Under the pieces are notes generated by a model. It saw only the letters and a program-made list of their open reading frames with translations, searched no databases and was not told the origin of the DNA. From Prevotellaceae bacterium (lineage in GTDB: Bacteria > Bacteroidota > Bacteroidia > Bacteroidales > Bacteroidaceae), in the NCBI GenBank assembly GCA_030523505.1, contig JAUNIK010000175.1, forward strand, positions 1-6,073: 6,073 nt of DNA. The letters are read 5' to 3'. How positions within the stretch are numbered: the first letter of the stretch is position 1; each line of letters opens with the position of its first letter. Positions 1 through 4,457 of this stretch are shown one piece after another. The translations under genes and the position numbers were made by a program.

Positions 1-104
1 GTGTGACCTTATTAAATCTGTGTGACATATTTTAATCCTTTTAAATCCGTTAGATCCGTGGTCAATAAAAAATTTCTGTGAAATCTGTGTCATCTGTGTG
101 ACCT
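1..104 (+). repeat. Intergenic CTGTGTGAC-type repeat cluster (family A)
   Basis: This non-coding stretch is built from variants of a short phrase of the type aaatctgtgtcatctgtg and ctgtgtgacc. GTGTGAC occurs at 1-7, 19-26 and 95-102. The 22 bases at 83-104 recur exactly at 816-837, and 19 of them (83-101) recur inverted at 6031-6049. The 15-mer atccgtggtcaataa at 54-68 recurs inside the primase gene at 5366-5380. No open frame or RNA gene is seen here. The repeats are seen directly; what they do is unknown. Confidence 0.85.
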
Positions 105-110
105 CAATCT

Positions 111-141
111 CCCCTCCCTTTAGGGAGGGGTCGGGGGTAGG
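111..141. repeat. GC-rich palindromic repeat (family B, complete copy) behind sodB
   Basis: The arms cccctccct (111-119) and agggagggg (122-130) form a perfect 9-bp stem with a 2-base loop, followed by tcgggggtagg. The 20 bases at 122-141 recur exactly at 855-874. The element lies immediately downstream of the superoxide dismutase stop codon. It could fold at the 3' end of that mRNA, but no T-run follows on the minus strand, so I do not call it an intrinsic terminator. Similar GC-rich repeats lie at 1102-1126 and inside the aminotransferase gene. Confidence 0.75.
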
Positions 142-142
142 G

Positions 143-724
143 TTATAGCCTTCCCTCTATCACCTCCCAGTCGACAATCTGCCACAGCGCGGCCAGATGA
201 TCCGGTCTACGATTCTGATAATCAAGATAGTACGCATGCTCCCAGACATCAAATGTCAACAAAGGCCTCAACCCACGCTGAATAGGATTTGCTGCATTCG
301 CCTCCTGCGTAATAATGAGCTTACCATCCTTGTCTGCCGACAACCATACCCATCCTGAGCCAAATAGTGTAGTTCCTTTCTTCTGGAACTCCTCTTTGAA
401 AGCCTCGAAGGAGCCAAACTCCCGATTAATCGCCTCCAATAGTTTCCCTGTCGGTGCCGTTTTCTGTGGCTTCCCACTGAACTGTTCGAAGTACATGTTA
501 TGGTTCAGAATCTGTCCTGCATTATTCAGGACGCCTCCTTCCCCTTTCAGCACTATCTCTTCCAGCGGCAGTCCTGCCAAAGCACTCCCTTCCAGAAGAT
601 TGTTGAGGTTATTCACATAAGCCGCTAGGTGTTTCCCATGATGAAACCCTATCGTCTCTTTACTAATCACTGGCTCCAATGCATCTGGTGCATACGGCAG
701 CCTCATCAATTCAAATTTACTCAT
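143..724 (-). CDS. sodB: Superoxide dismutase, Fe-type (possibly cambialistic Fe/Mn)
   Basis: Converts superoxide to oxygen and hydrogen peroxide; cytoplasmic, with no signal peptide. The 193-residue product is the usual family length. The four metal ligands are visible: His28 (FHHGKH), His75 (LNHNMYF), and Asp159 and His163 in DVWEHAYYLDY. Tyr36 and the DVWEHAYY signature are intact. Gln71 (NNAGQ) is in the position typical of the Fe form rather than the Mn form; metal use in vivo cannot be told from sequence. The start chosen is the ATG at 722-724, which gives MSKFELMRLPYAP and aligns with known N-termini. An in-frame ATG at 743-745 would add seven residues but lies within a repeat at 740-755. 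The gene stands alone, read leftward. A TATATTTGC promoter box is seen about 180 bases upstream, with repeats in between. A complete, ordinary gene in unusual surroundings. Confidence 0.96.
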   Translation of the reverse strand: MSKFELMRLPYAPDALEPVISKETIGFHHGKHLAAYVNNLNNLLEGSALAGLPLEEIVLKGEGGVLNNAGQILNHNMYFEQFSGKPQKTAPTGKLLEAINREFGSFEAFKEEFQKKGTTLFGSGWVWLSADKDGKLIITQEANAANPIQRGLRPLLTFDVWEHAYYLDYQNRRPDHLAALWQIVDWEVIEGRL

Positions 725-739
725 AGTTTTTTTGTTATT

Positions 740-806
740 GAACATTGAACATTCTTTGACCTAAAGGTGCAAAGCGAGCAAAGCTCGTGGGACCATTGAC
801 CATTCT
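740..806. repeat. Paired gaacatt/gaccatt repeats with small hairpin in the sodB leader
   Basis: Two related 16-mers, gaacattgaacattct (740-755) and gaccattgaccattct (791-806), differ at two positions. Each is itself a tandem doublet of a 7-base phrase. Between them, cgagc-aaa-gctcg (775-787) is a perfect 5-bp hairpin. The block sits in the presumed 5' leader of the superoxide dismutase gene and supplies the rejected upstream ATG at 743-745. Seen directly; any regulatory effect is unproven. Confidence 0.65.
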
Positions 807-854
807 CTCTGTGAGATCTGTGTCATCTGTGTGACCTATTTTAATCTGTGTGAC
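807..854 (+). repeat. Intergenic family A repeat upstream of sodB
   Basis: TGTGTGAC occurs at 828-835 and 847-854, in the same orientation as the cluster at the left edge of the window. The 22 bases at 816-837 match 83-104 exactly. It runs directly into a family B half-element at 855, the same A-then-B order seen downstream of the superoxide dismutase gene. Confidence 0.85.
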
Positions 855-895
855 AGGGAGGGGTCGGGGGTAGGCTCCTTTGGGGGGTAGGCTCC
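855..895 (+). repeat. Family B half-element plus tandem ggggtaggctcct
   Basis: The 20 bases at 855-874 are identical to 122-141 but lack the left arm of the palindrome, so no strong stem can form. The phrase ggggtaggctcct then occurs twice in succession across 866-895. Between the sodB promoter box and its start codon there is nothing but such repeats. Confidence 0.7.
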
Positions 896-903
896 TCCTG
901 CTG

Positions 904-911
904 CAAATATA
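904..911 (-). promoter_or_regulatory. Probable -7 box for sodB
   Basis: On the minus strand the bases read TATATTTG followed by C, an exact match to the Bacteroidetes TAnnTTTG(C) -7 element. No clear TTTG/TTG -33 element is seen at the expected distance. If used, transcription would begin near 897 and give an unusually long leader of about 170 bases made mostly of repeats. The match is seen; use as a promoter is inferred. Confidence 0.45.
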
Positions 912-1101
912 CTATTATTTCCTTTTCCTCTTCACCTTATTACTCTTATTTAACTAAAACGCCCCTAAAAACATATCCATTAACTAAAATCCTATGGTTT
1001 TCTCCGCCTAAACATCAACGCGCAGCCGAAAAAAGACAACGCGTGTCCCGCGTTACCAAAACCCACAAGGAAGTGCGGTTTCTGCACCTTCTTGTTTACA
1101 T

Positions 1102-1126
1102 CCCCCTTTGAAGGGGGCTTGGGGGT
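1102..1126. repeat. GC-rich palindrome related to family B
   Basis: The arms ccccctt (1102-1108) and aaggggg (1111-1117) form a perfect 7-bp stem around a 2-base loop, followed by cttgggggt. The layout matches the family B element at 111-141 (C-rich arm, short T-containing loop, G-rich arm, then a gggggt tail), but the bases differ. Probably another member of the same interspersed repeat class. Confidence 0.6.
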
Positions 1127-1141
1127 AGCGCCCCTCTTTTG

Positions 1142-1174
1142 GTTCGTTTTCTCGGAGCGAGCGAGAAAATGAAC
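1142..1174. repeat. 13-bp inverted repeat (hairpin)
   Basis: The arms gttcgttttctcg (1142-1154) and cgagaaaatgaac (1162-1174) pair over 13 positions with a single mismatch, around a 7-base loop (gagcgag). No T-run follows on either strand, so it does not look like a terminator. It stands next to the palindrome at 1102-1126 and may belong to the same composite intergenic repeat. Confidence 0.6.
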
Positions 1175-1263
1175 AAACACCTTGCAAAGGATTGGCAAGA
1201 AAAGGTTGGGTGGTTGTTAAAAAAGAATAGTTTTTTATAAAAGCATAACCTTTTGTTTCTTTT

Positions 1264-1305
1264 TCAAAAAGAAAAAAGAGCCCCATTTTTTTATTGGGAC
1301 TCTTT
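1264..1305 (-). terminator. Intrinsic terminator of the aminotransferase gene
   Basis: Read leftward, AAAGAGTCCCA (1305-1295) pairs with TGGGGCTCTTT (1285-1275) through one G-U pair, with a 9-base loop. The stem is followed by a long T-rich tail (TTT, C, TTTTT). It begins 22 bases past the stop codon at 1328. In the rightward direction the tail is poor, so it should act mainly leftward. Confidence 0.85.
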
Positions 1306-1327
1306 CCTATCTTTATAATAATAAAAA

Positions 1328-2605
1328 TCAAAGAATACTATTCTTTATTGTCTCCACAATATACTTCACATCCTCATCAGTGACATACGGCCCAGCAGGC
1401 AAACACATACCAATCTTAAAGATAGCTTCTGATACACCATTGGTATAAGCAGGCGCATCCTTATACACTGGCTGCTTGTGCATAGGCTTCCATACAGGGC
1501 GAGCCTCAACACCTGCCTGATCCAAGAACACACGCAGGGCTTCCACATTATCATTTGGCTGACAATCGGTAGTAGCAGAGTCTGCAGCATGAATGACACC
1601 AGCAGCACCACCTACAGCACCCGTGACAATAGTCTTATAGGCATTCTCCTGTTCCTTAATCTTCAAGTCTGCATCCAGCGTAATCGTACACAGCCAATAG
1701 TTACTATCGTATCCACCATCTCTCGGCTGAGTGTGGACGTGAATTCCGTTCACGTCTTTCAGCAGTTCTTCATACAGCTTCTGCACATGCTTATGATGAG
1801 CGATATGGTCGTTAGCTACTGTCATCTGACCACGACCGATACCTGCACAGATGTTACTCATGCGGTAGTTGTAACCAATCTTCTCGTGTTGGTAGTAAGG
1901 ATAGCTCTCACGATACTGTGTGGCATACATCATGATTTCGCGCCATGACTCCTCATCGGGAGTAATCAGCGCACCACCACCACTGGTGGTAATCATCTTG
2001 TTGCCATTAAACGACAGGACACCATATTTACCAAAGGTACCCAGCATCTGACCATTGTATTTAGAGCCGAAGCCCTCGGCAGCATCCTCGATGACGGGAA
2101 TGTCGTATCTGTCTGCTATCTCCATGATGCGGTCAATCTTATACGGCATACCGTAGAGTGCTACAGGGATGATAGCCTTTGGTGCCTTACCTGTCTTTGC
2201 AATGCGGTCTTTGATGGCCTCTTCCAACAGTTCTGGATCCATATTCCATGTATCCTCTTCTGAGTCGATGAATACGGGTGTAGCACCGAGATAGGTGATG
2301 GGGTGTGACGAAGCACAGAATGTAAAGCTCTGCACACAAACCTCATCGCCAGGACCTACACCACAAGCCTTCAATGCCAAATGCACTGCAGCAGTACCAG
2401 CACTTAACGCAACCACACGCTTTCCTCCCTTCCCTTCAGGGGAGGGCTGGGGAGACGCTATAAACTCCTCCAGGTCCTTCTCAAACCCATTGACGTTTGG
2501 TCCGAGGGGAACCACCCAGTTCGTATCGAAAGCTTCTTTGATATATTTTTGTTCCAAGCCAGTGTCGCTCATGTGAGCCAGACACAAGTAGATTCTTTTA
2601 GTCAT
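1328..2605 (-). CDS. DegT/DnrJ/EryC1/StrS-family PLP-dependent sugar aminotransferase
   Basis: Cytoplasmic, pyridoxal-phosphate enzyme of the class that aminates keto-sugar nucleotides for surface polysaccharide or glycoprotein glycans; it most resembles the PglE type (UDP-4-keto-6-deoxy-GlcNAc transaminases), though the substrate cannot be fixed from sequence. In the 425 residues, VVPLGPNVNGFEKDLEEF (31-48) is the N-terminal signature, LSAGTAAVHLAL (67-78) the cofactor phosphate loop, Asp174 in VIEDAAEGFGSKYNG the pyridine-nitrogen contact, and Lys203 in SFNGNKMITTSGGG the Schiff-base lysine. RPVWKPMHKQP (369-379) is near the C-terminus. The ATG at 2603-2605 has AGAGG ten bases upstream and a good promoter box. 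Oddity: residues 51-62 (SPQPSPEGKGGK) are encoded by a genomic repeat placed in a surface region before the conserved RVVALSAG. No sugar-pathway partner gene is in the window; it appears to be transcribed alone. Confidence 0.93.
   Translation of the reverse strand: MTKRIYLCLAHMSDTGLEQKYIKEAFDTNWVVPLGPNVNGFEKDLEEFIASPQPSPEGKGGKRVVALSAGTAAVHLALKACGVGPGDEVCVQSFTFCASSHPITYLGATPVFIDSEEDTWNMDPELLEEAIKDRIAKTGKAPKAIIPVALYGMPYKIDRIMEIADRYDIPVIEDAAEGFGSKYNGQMLGTFGKYGVLSFNGNKMITTSGGGALITPDEESWREIMMYATQYRESYPYYQHEKIGYNYRMSNICAGIGRGQMTVANDHIAHHKHVQKLYEELLKDVNGIHVHTQPRDGGYDSNYWLCTITLDADLKIKEQENAYKTIVTGAVGGAAGVIHAADSATTDCQPNDNVEALRVFLDQAGVEARPVWKPMHKQPVYKDAPAYTNGVSEAIFKIGMCLPAGPYVTDEDVKYIVETIKNSIL
2424..2454. 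repeat. Family B-like GC-rich repeat inside the aminotransferase gene
   Basis: The plus strand reads C-rich arms (cctcccttcccttc), then agGGGAGGG and ctgggga: the same C-rich arm, turn, G-rich arm and tail as the intergenic elements at 111-141 and 1102-1126. Read leftward in frame it gives SPQPSPEGKGG. It falls between the conserved FEKDLEEF and RVVALSAG segments, where relatives generally have a shorter join, and keeps the frame intact. Confidence 0.7.
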
Positions 2606-2629
2606 TGTTTCTTATCCTCTTATTTAGTC

Positions 2630-2676
2630 GGGTGCAAAGGTACGAATAAAAATCCATATTCAATACCTTTGCACCC
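2630..2676. promoter_or_regulatory. Face-to-face promoter boxes in a perfect 13-bp inverted repeat
   Basis: gggtgcaaaggta (2630-2642) and tacctttgcaccc (2664-2676) are exact reverse complements, 21 bases apart. Each contains TACCTTTGC, a perfect -7 element. The minus-strand copy (2642-2635), with TTG at 2663-2661 as a possible -33, gives a start near 2628 and a short leader for the aminotransferase. The plus-strand copy (2664-2671) would fire rightward into the 3' end of the broken gene, antisense to it. The leftward promoter is likely; the rightward one is only a sequence match. The palindrome could also be an operator. Confidence 0.65.
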
Positions 2677-2687
2677 TTGTTTTTTCA

Positions 2688-3037
2688 TCAATCCACTCCT
2701 AATGTCATTAGCTTGCGGATAGACTCCTCGTACCCTTCATCAAAGGGCGACGTTTCGTCGGGATATACTTGCCGGTAGTCGTGTTCCAAGGCATCCAACA
2801 GACGAGCTATCAACAGCCATTTCTGACGGCGTGTCAATGGGCGTTTCTGCTGACTGAGCAGATAGCGCACAGTGACATAAGTTTGATACAAGGCGATTAC
2901 GCCACTTTTCGAATACGGCCCTGCGTGTGTTTGCCAACATGGGCTGCGCAGAGCTCACGCACAGTAGCCTGTGCGATGTCGTTAATACCGGCATTGAGAG
3001 CGGCCATAAACGACGGAGTGTTCTTGAATTGTTTCAT
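2688..3037 (-). pseudogene. Small unrecognised gene with a -1 frameshift
   Basis: The upstream part starts at ATG 3035-3037 (MKQFKNTPSFMAALNAGIND...) and runs 46 residues to TAA at 2897-2899. The downstream part is open in the -1 frame and ends at TGA 2688-2690 with YQTYVTVRYLLSQQKRPL... and a charged tail (SIRKLMTLGVD). Adding one G to the GGG run (plus strand ccc, 2919-2921) joins them into a smooth 116-residue protein through AAHVGKHTQGPYSKSGVIAL. The second part has no usable ATG in frame, only TTG at 2889-2891, so two separate genes are less likely. The shift must fall between 2897 and 2954, where both frames are open. The joined product looks soluble and helical, with an Arg/Lys-rich middle; I do not recognise the family. 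It diverges from the ATPase gene. A sequencing error or slippage at the AAAA at 2906-2909 could also explain the break. Confidence 0.6.
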
Positions 3038-3055
3038 AGTGTCTTAAATGTTGTT

Positions 3056-3082
3056 AAAAATGTTCCCGACATGCCGGGAACA
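3056..3082 (-). terminator. Hairpin with T-run in the leader of the broken gene
   Basis: tgttcccg (3061-3068) and cgggaaca (3075-3082) form a perfect 8-bp stem with a 6-base loop. Read leftward it is followed at once by TTTTT (3060-3056), the form of a short intrinsic terminator. It lies before the ATG at 3037, so it might act as an attenuator, a 5' protective stem or an operator palindrome between the divergent promoters. Structure seen; role uncertain. Confidence 0.5.
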
Positions 3083-3091
3083 AACGGGGTG

Positions 3092-3099
3092 CAAAATTA
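3092..3099 (-). promoter_or_regulatory. Possible -7 box for the leftward small gene
   Basis: The minus strand reads TAATTTTGC, an exact fit to TAnnTTTG(C), followed by ACCCC as in the aminotransferase promoter (TACCTTTGCACCC). Transcription would start near 3085, directly before the 3061-3082 hairpin. No convincing -33 element is seen. Confidence 0.4.
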
Positions 3100-3111
3100 C
3101 TACATTTTTAC

Positions 3112-3119
3112 GAACTTTG
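3112..3119 (+). promoter_or_regulatory. Possible -7 box for the replication gene cluster
   Basis: GAACTTTG followed by TGC differs from TAnnTTTG at the first base. It would start transcription near 3126, about 27 bases before the ATPase ATG, and it faces away from the box at 3092-3099. A weak match, supported mainly by position. Confidence 0.35.
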
Positions 3120-3152
3120 TGCAGTCCGGACAAAGAAAAAGTAAAAGAAAAT

Positions 3153-4352
3153 ATGAATTACAAGCCAGAAGCCGCTAATCTTCTGCTGCGGGAGCTGTCA
3201 CTGGCAGGATTCTCACAAGATGATGAGCAGCGGCTAAAGAAACTGGAAGAGAGGCGTATCACTCCCGACAAGGAATTGCCACCCGTAGATTTCTTGTTTC
3301 GGCTCCACAACAAGCCGTGCTTTGCACGGGGCGAACTGGTGGGACTCTCAGGTAAGGCAAAAAGCGGTAAGACGTTCGTATGTAGCATACTGATGGCATT
3401 ATGCTTTCGCAACGAGGTGCTCTCCGTACAAAGGATCGAGCCGAAGAAGTTGCACGTACTCTGGTACGACACCGAGCAGAGCGACGAGTCGACGAAAGAC
3501 ATCCTCTGTCAGCGCATCATGCCAATGGTTGGTCTGAACCCGTCAGACTCCAGCCCTCAGACAGACGAATTCCATAACCGCTTAGACATCTTCAACGTAC
3601 GCCGAGATCCAGTCAATGAGCGTCTGCCGTCACTCGAAGTGGCGGTACGCTACCGCCGTCCCGATTTGGTGATACTCGATGGTATCCGCGACCTGGTCAA
3701 TGACATCAACGATGGTGTCGTGGCACAGAATGTGGTGGAACGTCTGATGCATCTGGCATCAGAGTGCCACTGCTGCATCGTGTGTGTACTTCACCAGAAC
3801 AAATCTGTGGAAGATCGCAACCTGCGTGGATGGATTGGTACAGAGCTAAAGAACAAAGCTTTCGAGGTGTATGAGTGTGCCAAGTCGTCGGAGCGTATCT
3901 TCACGTGGAGTCAGACCGACACCCGTAAGTACGACATTGCCGAAGGACTGAGCTTTGCCGTCAATGAAGAGGGCATCCCCTATCGTTGTACGGAGCACCA
4001 GCTGGTAGAAGCCCAGCTCAAGGCGCATCAGAAGATGGCAGACAAGGGCAAGCCCTATGGCGACCTGAATCCGAAGTATGCTCATAAGGAGGGCCGCAAG
4101 CACGTCTTTGACGTGAAACTCATCTTCACCGACATCATGGAGCCCGACAAGCCCTATACTGAGGATGTTCTCAAGCCAGAGATCTATCGCAAGACCAATG
4201 CCGTGAAGGAAAAGATTCACGATGAGATACTGCGACAGGCTGTCAACGAGAAGGTGCTGCTCTGCTGCACCAATCCCTTAGGCAAGAAAGAGTATCTGTT
4301 ACCCTCTAACACTTCCACGAGTGATGCTATACAGCAAGACCTCCCCTTCTAA
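3153..4352 (+). CDS. RecA-fold RepA-like replicative ATPase (AAA_25 type)
   Basis: Likely a hexameric DNA helicase or helicase-related ATPase of the plasmid RepA / AAA_25 group, acting in replication of a mobile element. In 399 residues: a helical N-terminus (1-45), then Walker A GKAKSGKT (67-74), a strand ending in WYDTEQSD (104-111) whose Glu108 would be catalytic, Walker B LVILD (172-176), and a VLHQNK sensor strand (212-217). A basic C-terminal region follows (300-385), ending NEKVLLCCTNPLGKKEYLL like a small winged-helix module. The last residues, QDLPF, resemble the SSB C-terminal tip. The ATG at 3153 is chosen because it follows an A-rich stretch (gtaaaagaaaat) and a promoter-like box, while upstream in-frame codons from 3048 run through a hairpin and promoter sequence. 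It is first of three rightward genes. The ATPase fold is certain; the helicase role is inferred from family and from the primase neighbour. Confidence 0.87.
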   Translation: MNYKPEAANLLLRELSLAGFSQDDEQRLKKLEERRITPDKELPPVDFLFRLHNKPCFARGELVGLSGKAKSGKTFVCSILMALCFRNEVLSVQRIEPKKLHVLWYDTEQSDESTKDILCQRIMPMVGLNPSDSSPQTDEFHNRLDIFNVRRDPVNERLPSLEVAVRYRRPDLVILDGIRDLVNDINDGVVAQNVVERLMHLASECHCCIVCVLHQNKSVEDRNLRGWIGTELKNKAFEVYECAKSSERIFTWSQTDTRKYDIAEGLSFAVNEEGIPYRCTEHQLVEAQLKAHQKMADKGKPYGDLNPKYAHKEGRKHVFDVKLIFTDIMEPDKPYTEDVLKPEIYRKTNAVKEKIHDEILRQAVNEKVLLCCTNPLGKKEYLLPSNTSTSDAIQQDLPF

Positions 4353-4355
4353 CCC

Positions 4356-4444
4356 TGCCTACGGTGAAGCGCTAACCGCCCCCACATACTACATTCTCTC
4401 TCGTAGAGAGAATTACGTATGGGGCTTAGCCTTCACCTTCGGCA
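4356..4444 (+). other. Long imperfect hairpin between the ATPase and primase genes
   Basis: An 89-nt dyad starting 4 bases past the ATPase stop. Paired blocks from outside in: TGCC/GGCA, GGTGAAG/CTTCACC, GCTAA/TTAGC, CCC/GGG, CATAC/GTATG and ATTCTCTCT/AGAGAGAAT, around a 3-base loop (cgt, 4402-4404). TAC/TAC and the outer CTA/TTC-type triplets form symmetrical internal loops. All other unpaired bases (4370, 4376-4377, 4379-4380, 4384) fall on the left arm. There is no T-run, so it is not a simple terminator. It ends 13 bases before the primase ATG. It could be a single-strand initiation or priming hairpin, an RNA processing or translational control element, or a small palindromic mobile repeat. 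Confidence 0.75.
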
Positions 4445-4457
4445 AGTAACTAATGAA

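Larger units (their letters stand above)
912..1263. other. Non-coding, repeat-bearing spacer
   Basis: About 350 bases between the sodB promoter box and the aminotransferase terminator. The left part (912-1010) is AT-rich with no open frame of interest. The right part holds two hairpin elements listed separately. Open frames that cross it on the minus strand are made of repeat and terminator sequence, have no start context and resemble no protein, so I call no gene here. Confidence 0.6.

Noticed and set aside
111..130. Intrinsic terminator for sodB
   Set aside because: The stem is strong but no T-run follows on the minus strand, and it is a copy of a dispersed repeat.
725..745. Upstream ATG giving the superoxide dismutase seven extra residues (MFNNKKT)
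   Set aside because: The ATG lies in the gaacatt repeat, and the shorter start gives the standard family N-terminus.
992..1331. Two overlapping leftward open frames between sodB and the aminotransferase
   Set aside because: They consist of hairpin repeats and the terminator, overlap each other, and show no protein-like pattern or start signal.
3048..3152. Longer ATPase start adding 35 residues
   Set aside because: The extension is read from the 3061-3082 hairpin and the promoter-like boxes; the ATG at 3153 has the better A-rich context.
3846..4220. Leftward 124-residue open frame opposite the ATPase gene
   Set aside because: It is a shadow of a well-supported gene, with no start signal and no recognisable motif.
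4356..4444. Integron attC site
   Set aside because: The long hairpin with one-sided extra bases recalls attC, but the paired RYYYAAC and GTTRRRY core sites are not found in the required places, and no integrase or cassette is near.
4419..4457. Primase start at 4419
   Set aside because: This ATG is inside the long hairpin's right arm and the added residues resemble nothing; 4458 begins the conserved-looking protein.
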